Assembly: GCA_008477525.1 (NCBI GenBank)
Contig: SPDT01000006.1
Span: forward strand, 2,631,501 to 2,695,500
Direction of reading: 5' to 3'
DNA: 64,000 nt
Source of the DNA: Hypomyces perniciosus
Taxonomy: Eukaryota; Ascomycota; Sordariomycetes; Hypocreales; Hypocreaceae
Positions 1-10,368 of the stretch are shown piece by piece. Position 1 is the first letter of the stretch. Each line of letters starts with the position of its first letter. Under the pieces are notes generated by a model. That model saw only the letters and a list, made by a program, of their open reading frames with translations. It had not been told where the DNA came from and ran no database searches. The position numbers were made by a program, and so were the translations under genes.

Positions 1-1376
1 TAATCACACATCGCTTTGTAAAAGTTTACCTTTACCGAGTCAACCCACATGTCAAATCCCCCCCCCAAGATCTCTGTGCTGCCGATGACTACATAAGCCC
101 TGCATCCATATCGTATCCGGGATATGAAATAATTCCATTTCCTTGATTCTGCAAAGATGTAGACGTAACCATGGATCGACTTCGCCCACCCATGCCAAGG
201 AAGCCAAGCAATCGACGCCTGCCACTCGGAAGAGGTCCTTGGCGATGATCTGTGTAAATCCACGAAGATATCAATGTGAACAACATGCTACTCAAAAGAG
301 TATGTCTTCATAGATCAGTGCCAGACAAGGCAGACAGAGTCGACGTCTTTAGCTGGTCCAAACATATTTTCAGGCTTGGCTCCTGCTACAAGCTCATGTT
401 TCCACTTCATACGGAGTACATACGAAGTACATGCAAAAGGTAATGCAGCAGCAGACCTCCAAGCACATCCCGGGGACCCACGCCCTTCACGCGAAAAACA
501 ATCGTAGCTGAAAACCGAAAAACGAAAAAAACGAAAAAAAAAAAAAGCCCGAAACGTCCACAAAGTCACTGTACCTCATTCCCCGAAAGGAAAGCCAAAA
601 AAACACAAACATGGCTGGCTATCTTTTCCCCCCAGCCTTATCAAAAACCCGGACAGCCAATCACAGGGCAGCTTGCTCATTACGTGCGAGAAACCCCGAT
701 TTGGTTATTTATGGGGACGTGTGTCCGTATCGGGTATCGGGCCGGATGTTGCATTCCGACCTCTCTCTGCGAGATCCGAGATGATCGATTGTTATAATCC
801 GATGATGTGCCAAGAGTGTGTTGATAATACTACGGCGTATCATGATTCGCATGAAGTATCCAGATTCTATTATGTTTCGTTGATTAAAACAAATTAGTTA
901 CCTTGCATTCCTTTTGGGCGTCTTTCTAATGTCCGAAGCTGCAACTCAGCAGCAGACATGGAAACGTCTCTCTAGGCAAGATGCTTGTTTTGCATGTTCC
1001 GTAGCTCATTCACTCTTACAACCAACTCACATGCCCTTTCTGCACTTCTACATATCCTCAATCAATTTAGGTACATAGAAATTGGTATTGTGCGGTCTCA
1101 TCAATCATCATGTGCCCCGAACGCTTATCGTGATGTACATACATACTGCCCAATATCATACTTTTTTACCCCGAGTTTCCTCCTCTTTGCTTCGGGTCGT
1201 CCCTAACCAAGTCTCGAAAGTGTCCCCCTGGCATTAGTCATGTGAAGAGATGGGATATCACAAAGCCATGCCGATCCAGCTCCCTGGAAGTGGCAGTTGT
1301 GCCTCCATCATGACCAGACAGCCAAGCCACCAATCCAGCCATAAACGCCGGCTATCATTGCCCCGTTACCCAAAGA
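1..1376. other. Intergenic, no gene recognised
   Basis: Only short open frames without family resemblance are present. The stretch lies downstream of the Crt10-like gene and would hold its 3' untranslated region. It contains an A-rich run near 520-545 and one copy of the 9-mer TACGGAGTA at 410-418, followed by the related TACGAAGTA. I see nothing else that can be supported. Confidence 0.6.
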
Positions 1377-4300
1377 TCAAAAAATGCAGAGCTTACCGGT
1401 TTGCTCCTCACGCGTTATTTCATATGTCAGAATATCATGAGTCCGATAATGCAGCATCAGCCTATACCGTCTCGGCACAGCTGCCCGGTTCACCTTGTGA
1501 CCACCCATGTGGACATCGTCTTGCACGGGCCCAATGGCCATCCCGTGTAACGGCCGCAGAGTCTTTCTATATGCACTTTCGTCCGACTCTCTCGGCAGAA
1601 TCCACTCAACCCGGAGGCCGTGATCCCATACGCCTGCCTGATTCTTGACTGGCGATCTGAGCTTCGTTGGTGTAAGGAGCAGGACCCGTCCTATTTGCGA
1701 CCCTACAACGACTAGCGAAAGCTCAGGAATATGAGCCAGCATGCTAAGTCGACTCGTTGCGCGGAAATAGGGCCGAATAGTTCGGTCCTGAAACATGCCC
1801 AGTGTGACGGCGTCAGGACACAAAACTCCCACCTCCTTTGAGACCCGTTCATTCTTTCTCAGAAGGCTTCGTAATTCTAGGTCCTTCTCATAGGCACGAA
1901 GAAATCGATATTGCTTGGCTACGCGCTCGATTCGGCGATCCGTCCTACGAGAGACGTTGGGATTGAACTGTACGGGCCTTCTGAGAAACTCAACAAGAAA
2001 TGGCGTCCGCCGAGATATACGTTGAACCGTTCCATTGTGAGGGAAGAACGCCATGTCAAGTGGAGGCAGAGGTGATTGCGAGGCTGGCTCGTTATCGCTA
2101 AGCCCCGACAGCATTGAATCGACGGTACTTCGTTCGTCATCCTTTGATGTCACGCTGTCTAGGTCCCCAGACGTCTGGATCAAGAAAGGTATGGAATCAG
2201 ACGGAATGAACGTCCCTATCATGGGATAATCCGGCTCTTGCATGGCCACGTCAAACCCCTGTGCCGCATGGGTCTGTTCCGCAGGAGCCTGTTCCGTAGG
2301 AGCCTGTGCCGCATGAGCTTGTGCAGCGTGAACCTGTGCAGCATGAGCCTGTTCAACATGAAATGTAGCGTGAGAAATTTGGGTAAGCGCCGCCTGAAGA
2401 CCTTCAAAGCTCGATTGAAACTGAGCCTGAGATGCTTGAGCCAGAGTCTGATCCTGATCCTGAGTCTGTACTGTGGAAGTAAGTTGGAAAAACGACCCCG
2501 GAAAATTTGGAAAACCCGGTTGAAACTGAGTCTGAGGTGCTTGAGTTTGAGTTACTTGAGTTTGAGTTGCTTGAGCCAGAGCCAGAGCCTGATCCTGAGC
2601 CTGAGCCTGAGCTAGAGCATTGGCCTGGGCCTGCATCATAGCCTGAACATGAACCTGATCCTGAGCCAGGTCAGCGGGAGTGTATTGTGGAATCGACTCC
2701 AGAACATCTGGAAAGTGTGGCTGAAACAGCGTTCCTGGTTGTCCTGAGAACGGTTCGAAGGGAGCGCTCTGAAGGGTACTCTGAATTGCGGTGATTTCTT
2801 GAGTGTTGGTCATAACGGCGATGTTTTCTGTTTCTTCCTCTCCATCGGAGCCCTGGTCCATACCCTCGTTTGCTTCTTCGCCCTGTTCCTCAGATTCTTC
2901 AGATTCTTCATATTCAGCTTCACTTTCGTCGCCGGGCTCATCCTCGGGAGCGTCTGCATCTAAAGTACCCGCCAGCAAAGGTGAAGGTTGGTTAACTGTC
3001 CCCTGATATTGGCCTAACGGGACGGGTCTAGGCATTGGTAAACGAGGCGGGAGGTTTGGGTGTTCGGGTATGGCTTCGATACATGGGTTGACGTCAACCA
3101 TCGGTTGCGTGAATCCCACACCCGGTTTGAGAATGTCGAGATCTCTCTCTGGCATGCCTAGCATCTCAGCCACCGTGTGGACTTCCATGAAGCAGTTCTC
3201 AGCCAAGGCAAGAACACCCCAACCCCTAAAAGCACAATTAGTCCTTTCTTGCCTTGCTGCCCTTATCATTTGTGTGTGCCCATCAGATACTCACTTGGAA
3301 GAGGCGGGCGAAAATTCTTCGCTCAGAAGCATTGCATGCGTAGAGGGACCAATGACATTAACGGGCTGATGTATCCTCCAGATATCTGCCAGCCACATGT
3401 TCCCTTTGATGTCCACGGCGCAGATCATCTCGGCCGTGCCATCGTCGAGATCCACAAAGCAGATATTGGGGATGTTTGAAGCTTCCTTCCCGAGGGCAAC
3501 CACGATCCTGAAATTACTCGCACGTTTAGAAACATCCACCTCGTCGTCATTGCAGATTTGGTGGCATTCGCATGACTCCCGTGCTTCTGGCGGCTCCTTG
3601 AGGCAAGTGGCTAGAGCAAGGGCAAAAACCGTCACCTCGCAGCGATTCGAGCTGACTGCTATGAGGCGAGATTTGCGATGCACTGCCAATCCCCAGGCAG
3701 AATGGCCAACGTTCTCGTGGAAGAACAACCTCGGCGGGTTGTCGAATTGAGCCCTCTTGGGGCTGCTCTGGGCAGCTGTCGACACATTTGGTTTACTAAA
3801 CACCCAGTCTGCAATCGCCTTGACGTAGTATGCAATTACATCTCCGTCGTCAAAGCAGGCAACCACAATTTCATCTTCGCCAAGAAACCCAGTTATAATA
3901 TGGTTGATCGTATGGGGCGAAACAGAGTCCACACAGCCCCCCATGGAGTAGGAAGCCTTGCTTGGTTCGGGGACAAGGTCAAGGTCCGGCACTCGAGGTA
4001 TCGTCTGTTTTGGAACGCCTCGGGGCACGTAGACAAAGATATGGCCTTGGTATGCCACAAAGTAGAGCTGATAGGAGACCTGTCAGTCTCGACTATGCCT
4101 CCAAGTCCGTCCCAGATCGACACTTACGTTGTGAGCTTGTGATAGTGCAGTCAAGTTGTTTCGATAGCTCTGCATGGACGGAATAAGCCGATATATGGAA
4201 TTATCGGGACTGGTCTCGTTATCGGGCTCGAGACTCAGCCAGTTATACGGCAGTCCTAGGCCTGACATAGAGGCCCGTTCCCGTTCCCTGATTGCGCGCT

Positions 4301-4493
4301 TGGCTTCATCTCCAAACTGCATCACCCCAACATGCATTAGTCCTCTTTTCAACCCGTATCAAGCCGTTATCATTCTATAGTGCAGACTCACCCGGTCAGT
4401 CGCCGTTTGTAAATGGCATATACCCACAGAGACGGGCTGAAAGGCCCGAGGAGGAGGAGGAGGAGGAGGAGGTCGGTTGGATTCAAACGCCAT
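1377..4493 (-). CDS. Crt10-like protein (regulator of ribonucleotide reductase genes)
   Basis: Four exons, complement of 4392-4493, 4128-4316, 3295-4067 and 1377-3225, give 970 residues. Splice sites are GT-AG and phases agree. The ATG at 4493 opens a frame with an eight-proline run near the N-terminus and is the only start that joins the later exons. Residues about 90-360 read like a WD-type propeller portion (SAWGLAVHRKSRLIAVSSN). The junction SKGWGVLALAENCF and the conserved C-terminal block match my memory of the fungal Crt10 family. In yeast Crt10 affects transcription of ribonucleotide reductase genes; whether that holds here is inference. An acidic Glu-rich stretch and a Gln/Ala-rich low-complexity stretch (about residues 460-720) lie in exon 4. 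No DNA-binding motif is visible. The family call is by recall, not by search. Confidence 0.72.
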
Positions 4494-5528
4494 CGCCGCC
4501 AAGGGGATGGTAGCCTCGCCGTTGTGTTCCAACCACGATACCTCGGTACATATAAATATATCAAGCAAGGATAAAAGACCCCCAGGAAGAACTATCAGAG
4601 GATAGAGAAAGAGGTTCTGAGGAGGTTTAAGTGACGGCAGATGGTGGAGAAGGTGTGGTGGGGATGGTGATGCTATTAGTTGGAGTTCTAGTTGTATGAG
4701 TCTACGGACGACCCCACCCGTTGATAGACTAGGCAATCGATAAAGCAAGGGGCCCGTGATCACCGATCACGCTAGAACACGTGTTAGCCACCGCCACGAT
4801 TGTTTGTAGTGGAGCTTTCGGGAGAAGGCTCGCCAATCGACAGCAAACAAATATACAGCCCAAGAAAACAAATATACTACAGCCCCCAGGTTAACTACCA
4901 CTCACATATATTAAATAGGGACACATTCCTATATGGGGGGCTCTCGCCGCCTGTTGAACGTAGACTTCCCATGATATGACCAAATTAATATTAAAATTTA
5001 ATTCTATAATTGTTTCTCCGTATTTTGCATGATATATGTATTTTATGTTGTTGAAGATGTAAGTGATTAGCGTGGTGCTAAAATTCTTAGCCTGTACACG
5101 AGCCGCGTATAGCCCAATCATAGGTCAAGCTTCTGACCGAGGGGCGGCATTGTGTTTGTTTTCCAAGGCTGTATATTTGCTTGCTCGCCAGTTAACAAAC
5201 ATCAGCTTGCGTGATCAATTAAAACCAGTCCAATAGAACAAGAAACATGGTGTTGGCGTAAAGGGAATTATGACCCGTCACATTTTAACCAAGTTCGCCA
5301 AGATGTGGATAATTCTGTCACTAAAATATCCAACAGGATTGTGATGATACCTTCCTGCACAACTCCCTCTATGCGCAGCATCAATCTTCAAGTGCATCCA
5401 TCAGCCACGCAGGAAACCATGCCATCCAAGCCATCCAAACGCCCAAAAATCATCAAAAGAAAGATCGTCTCATCGTAAGCTACAGCAGATGCCTGCAACA
5501 AGTCCACCGCAGAATGGGTATGCAAAAC
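4494..5528. other. Intergenic with AT-rich patch
   Basis: This is the promoter side of the Crt10-like gene and the 3' side of the GH5 gene. The part at about 4980-5060 is strongly AT-rich. No gene or structured repeat is visible. Confidence 0.5.
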
Positions 5529-6980
5529 TCATTGCCTCATAAGTTCAGTCATGTCCTTCATCCGATAATCCAGCACCGGTGTAACCCAATCATCCTCAAC
5601 CAGCGAATACGATTCCCTCACGTTATCCTTCCCCTTTCGTGGGTTCAGCGCCCAGTACCCAAAATCCGCATTGATCGACTTGAGATATCTGAACAGATTT
5701 TCCCAATAGTGCGCGTCACCAACAGACGGCTCATCCGGCGCCCCGAGCTCGCCGAACCACACGGGTGCAATGTCTTGCTCCAGAAGATACGCCCAGTTAT
5801 GCCGCATCGTCTTGACAAAGGACTTGTAGCTCCGCTGCGCGAATCGGCCGTCCCAACTTCCCCAGCCAGACCACTTGTACCCGTGTGCTGAGTATACCAG
5901 CCGGTCGGCGACGTCCAGCTTGACCGGCCGCGTGCGAGCGCCCGAGACGTCATTTGCGGACTCGGTGCCCTCGACGATAATCAGCCAGTCAGACTTCATC
6001 TTTAGAAGTCTGTTCCCGCAACGCTCCGCCGCGGCCGCCCACTTGGACCAGGGCATGGTGCCCCAAAGCCCTCGAACCTCGTTGCGAAGATCCGCCCCGA
6101 TCACCAGCGGATTGTCCACAAAGCGCTCCATGATGGTCTCCCAGTGCTCTATCCATTCCTCTTCCGTCTGCTTGACCCGACAAAACGGGCCTAGATGGTC
6201 GTTGGCCCAGCCAGCGTCGCACGGGTCTGCTCCGCAGCACCAAGTTGCGCTAGTAATGTGGTTGTTGACTATGACTGCGAGTCCAGCATCGGTCAGGGCC
6301 GTCGTAACCGCTTCGAACACGTCCACGGCACGAAGACCCGCGAGATCCGGGTTCGCGAGGACGAGATGCGGCTCGATGACGGGGTTCTTCATGACGATCT
6401 CGTCCGCGTAGGGGAGCCGCACGCTATTGAATCCGAGCCTTTTGATAGTCTGAGCAATGACGCTACGGTGCTGAACCTCCAGACCTCCAGTCACAAACAG
6501 CTCATCGCTCGCGCCGTACCAGTTGATCGATGAGAGCTTGAACCGCCTCCCCTCCGCATCCACGATATTTCGACCTCGCGTCCGAAGCGGCAGTTTGTAG
6601 TTGGATATCCACGTGCTCTCCAACGGCGGCGGGAGAGGCTGCTTGCTAAAGTATTTCGAGTCTTCGTCCGGCACCCACAGAGAATCCAAACGCCGCTCTT
6701 TCCGCCAGAAATAGATGATGTAGATCACAATCGGCACCAGAATCAGGAGGAACGCCATTGTGCATCGAGACCGTAATAAACCGCGCTTCTTTCGGGGGAA
6801 TAGCTTCTTCCTCGGCCGTTTCCGTTCGCTGGCCCAGGCAAAATCGACAATTCCAATGTCAACAACGGCGTGGCCAACATAACGAGCCCAATCTGTTGCG
6901 GCAGCCTCGGTCTCTGGCAACGAAAAGAGCGGCAGCTCCTTGTCACTTTCGACGCTGACTAAGTGTGGAGGGGCTGTCAT
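5529..6980 (-). CDS. Membrane-anchored glycoside hydrolase family 5 protein
   Basis: This is a single-exon gene of 483 residues. The ATG at 6980 (MTAPPHL) is the first ATG in frame; the frame continues upstream only to GTG codons. A cytosolic-type basic cluster (KRPRKKLFPRKKRG, about 53-67) precedes one hydrophobic segment (about 75-92), predicting a type II membrane protein with the catalytic domain outside. The GH5 barrel spans about 120-480. The acid/base glutamate is in DLRNE (E301) and the nucleophile glutamate in WFGELGAP (E411). INWYGA, VRLPYADE and VNNH are further GH5 landmarks. Several paired cysteines (CCGADPC) suggest an extracellular fold. The family cleaves beta-glucans and related polysaccharides; the exact substrate cannot be read from the sequence, but an anchor suggests wall remodelling rather than nutrition. 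Confidence 0.85.
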   Translation of the reverse strand: MTAPPHLVSVESDKELPLFSLPETEAAATDWARYVGHAVVDIGIVDFAWASERKRPRKKLFPRKKRGLLRSRCTMAFLLILVPIVIYIIYFWRKERRLDSLWVPDEDSKYFSKQPLPPPLESTWISNYKLPLRTRGRNIVDAEGRRFKLSSINWYGASDELFVTGGLEVQHRSVIAQTIKRLGFNSVRLPYADEIVMKNPVIEPHLVLANPDLAGLRAVDVFEAVTTALTDAGLAVIVNNHITSATWCCGADPCDAGWANDHLGPFCRVKQTEEEWIEHWETIMERFVDNPLVIGADLRNEVRGLWGTMPWSKWAAAAERCGNRLLKMKSDWLIIVEGTESANDVSGARTRPVKLDVADRLVYSAHGYKWSGWGSWDGRFAQRSYKSFVKTMRHNWAYLLEQDIAPVWFGELGAPDEPSVGDAHYWENLFRYLKSINADFGYWALNPRKGKDNVRESYSLVEDDWVTPVLDYRMKDMTELMRQ

Positions 6981-8400
6981 ATTGGTTCGGCACTGCACCA
7001 CCACCACAAGATAGATACGCTAATACTTCATAAGCTCAATGCTCTGTATGCTCCGCCTTCATAGGGTCCGCCTAGAACAAGAACGACGTGCAGTTGACGA
7101 GCGATAGTGGTGATAGTGCCGAATGAATGATAGTAGGCTAGACAAGGCAATCGAGCACACGACACTCAAGATGCGGTGTTTAAATATGCGTAGAATATAT
7201 CAACCCCTCAAGATCACCGGTCCTTGGCGAGAGGGACCTCGGGTGTTGGTGGTCGCGTGCGTCTCGGCGGCCAAGAAATCGGACGGTTCGGGCTTCCTAG
7301 GTTCCCGTTCTCTTTCACGGCTCCGGAGCGGCTTCCCGGTGATGAGATCTTCTCGATATATGAAAAAAAGCCGTAGGTTTCTCGAAAGAAGAGAGGATTG
7401 AAGATTTCCAGTTAAGCCGAGTCACTCGCCTTTTCCGCATCCTCAGATGAGCAACGGACGTCCTTATCAACCCAATCCCTCGCGCATGTCCTTGCTTTAT
7501 AACCCACAAACTCCATTGCTTTCCTACGTCTTCCGTAGCTACGAAAAAACGTGTCTTTTGCCAAGACAAACGGTCCATCCGAAGGTGCCGAGCCTTTGCT
7601 AGCTGTTGCAAAGACGCTTGTTATCAGGCAAGATATGATGATCAGTGGCTGGAAGCATCGGATCTGCCCTCCGCTCTCAACTACCAAGACTTACTACACA
7701 TGTACGGGGGGTACTCCGTAGTTGTGGACACATAAACTTGACACAAAAAAACAACAATCAACCAGTAAATGCCACGCATGTTACGCAATAGTACGGAGTA
7801 TCAGAAGCCAACTGCACGTATACATGTAAGACATTTGGCATGCGACTCTGCCTTGCTGTTATTTCTGGGCATGGCATTTTGTTTTCCCGATTGGATTACT
7901 ATTTGTATGCGAATGCGACCGTGGGTGTGACGCAATGACACCGGCTCTTGGGCCAGCTGAGCGCGCTAACATCTTCCAGATCGGAGCCAACAGACCTCCG
8001 CTTCTTCCGGCCAAACGTCGCGTTCCGTATTCCTCATCTCCCCCGAACCAATTGTGACGTCCAGGAAACATAGTCATACATACGAAGTACACGATGGCCT
8101 CGCCCATAGTCTTATTCCCCGATCCTTAGTTTCCGGGGCCTCCTTATTGCACTTGCAGATCCGCCAGGAATCCCGCTGTCAACGTTGAAGCTGTTGTCCC
8201 TCGACTATCCCTCCGCCTGGGACTACCTAGTCGTTCATGAAGATAAACCCATAAAAACAAATTCCTCCATAAAAATATATACCAAGAAAAAAATGGTGTA
8301 ACCGTGGCGCCGCGCTGTCCTGTTCAAAGGCCGTTTGACTGCAAATGCAGAGAGAACTGGTCTCGATGCAATGCGTCCCCTGGCAAAGGGTAGTTGTAAA

Positions 8401-8446
8401 TGTAAGTCCTTGGTCCCGTGGCATGTAAGTCCTTGGTCTCGTGGCA
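8401..8446. repeat. Tandem duplication, 23 bp x 2
   Basis: Two adjacent copies of a 23-bp unit beginning TGTAAGTCCTTGGT differ at one base. Confidence 0.85.
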
Positions 8447-8575
8447 TGTCGCATCTCTCGATGCCGGCCATGCCGGGTCACCTCGTGGGTATTATAATAA
8501 GCGCACTTCCATGTCTAGGTACCGATGCAGCATCTAGCAGCGCTAACTTCGTCGATCCATAGTCGCGAGACTTCA

Positions 8576-8652
8576 ACCTCCTCTTTCTTTGTCTTTCTTC
8601 TTCTTTCTTCTTCTTCTTCTTTCTTCTTCTTCTTTCTTCTTCTTCTTTGTCT
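8576..8652. repeat. CTT/TTC-rich microsatellite
   Basis: A run of TTC and TTTC units lies about 70 bases beyond the stop codon of the receptor gene, probably within its 3' region. Confidence 0.8.
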
Positions 8653-8719
8653 TTGATCTTTTTTTCTTTCTCACAGGAAGATCGATTTCTCTCCATTAGT
8701 TCTTGGGCTCAGTCGAAAA

Positions 8720-10368
8720 CTATAGGCGATTCATGCCCAAGGGATTCATTTCTTCGTAGCTTTGCGGAGGAGCAGAAGTCTGGTGCGTGCCCCATGATAG
8801 CCGTTGTGGTGGTTTAGGGCTCGAGTACGATCGCGCCGGTGCGTTGTATGTGGCTGTTTCACCATCAAAGCCAGGACTTCGCGGCGACATCGGGGATTTC
8901 ACTGCTGGAGTGAGTGGTGTTACCACGGCGCTCGAATCTATTGAGAGCATCTCGTACGAACGTGTATCTTTCTTCATCTCGTATCGAGCATCGACTGATA
9001 CGAACTCTGCCTTTCTCCGACCCAGGAGAGATGATATTAGCTCGGCCCATCCAGTCACCATGGTCCATCGACCAAGGAGGAAGAGAAGCCAGACGCCATT
9101 CAACTGGATGAAGTTAGTAATCATAGAGGATTCAGTACTGACCCAGGGGTATATGCAACGTACAGTAAGGAGGATAAGAACAGCTGAGACGGTCGCCTGA
9201 TTGACAACTAAGGAACGGGCTTCATTGAGGCACTTGTTCTTGTCTCCCTTCATTTCCATGAGGCACTCGATCCAGTCGTGGGCAATTGTAGGGTTCTCGG
9301 TAACAGACTCGACGATGGTGTCCTGGAAGACGAAGACGATGGAGAAGAAAATCACATCGGCAACGATGATCAAGACAATGGCAATGCCTCGCCACTGTAA
9401 AGCAATGACTCGCCGAACACGGCGGTAAGCCTGACGAGGTGATATGACGCTGTTTGAGTAGGTGGGCAGGCTGGATCCGTCGGTCGAGGCGGACGTGTCG
9501 CTCAAGGAAGCAAGGTAGACTTTGACGCAGTAGCCAAAGGTAGCGAAAGTGGTGATGACAGTTACACCGGCGAAGACGAGCAGCGGGATCCATAGGTCTG
9601 CCAGGCTGTTCTTGTGGTTGATGTGGCATGTTGGGCCGAATCGGAATGACACGCCACTGAAAACGAGGGCGAGAACGATACCGATGATCGGAACTCCCCA
9701 TCCAGCGAGTTGCGCAAAGATCATGAAGTTGCGGCCGACAAGAACTTGCCAGCAAATCTGGAGGTGCAGCGAAAGGGATCGGAGGAACGCCCACATTACA
9801 CCGCACCAGCCACCGAGGATAAGAAGTGTGCCTGACGCTCCGCAGACTGTGCTGGTCTGCATGTCATTGGGTGTGATGGTGTCGTGACACTGATTTGGCT
9901 GTGCCGCCAATGGAACAACGAAACCGAGCTGTGTCCTCAGTCAGCAGTGAACTCCTCCATAGTGTCTCTGTGTAACAGCGAAGTGATGACTTGCATTCAT
10001 TAGTAGGACACCGAAAGTAAAGCAGATGCTCAGGTAGTGGCGGTTCGTCTTTTCTACCGGCAAAGAGGCCCATGATATCAACAAGAAAAAGCAGCACACT
10101 ACACTAATAGCCGCAATCCAGTTGGTTGCAACGGCCATGGTCTTGAAGCTATCTGGGTAAACCCAGTCGGCCATAGGACATGGCAAGCAGCAGCGCATCG
10201 TATCGGATATCTTTTGACATAACCGCCCCTCTACATCTGTCATTCGAGTTAGCCGGGATCCCTGATTCTGGAACAAAGTCCACCCGTCTTACATCCTTCC
10301 GTGGTGCCAAATAAGCTCTCTTCATAGAAAGGTGGGAGGCACCTATTGACCCCGGTGAGGTTGGCCAT
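8720..10368 (-). CDS. Frizzled/Smoothened-like seven-transmembrane receptor
   Basis: Three exons, complement of 10293-10368, 9995-10236 and 8720-9928, give 508 residues. The ATG at 10368 starts MANLTGVNRCLPP. Intron 1 is GT-AG with branch GCTAAC. Intron 2 (9929-9994) starts GCAAGT and ends CACAG, a GC-AG intron, and joins GVLLMN to LGFVVPLAAQPNQC in phase. The N-terminus is Cys-containing (about 10-55: CLPP, RLCQ, CCLPCP) and is followed by about seven hydrophobic segments, a loop with Cys-Asn-Glu-rich residues, and a long Pro/Ser-rich cytosolic tail (about 430-508). The pattern resembles the frizzled/smoothened-like receptors known from slime moulds and fungi. The extracellular part is too short for a full animal-type cysteine-rich domain. 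Ligand and coupling are unknown. Confidence 0.75.

Larger units (their letters stand above)
6981..8719. other. Intergenic between GH5 and receptor genes
   Basis: No gene is recognised. The stretch holds two exact copies of the TACGGAGTA 9-mer (7712-7720 and 7792-7800), a 23-bp direct duplication at 8401-8446 and a TTC-rich microsatellite just downstream of the receptor stop codon. Confidence 0.5.

Noticed and set aside
1250..1648. 132-codon plus-strand frame
   Set aside because: It overlaps the last exon of the Crt10-like gene on the opposite strand and is a shadow of it.
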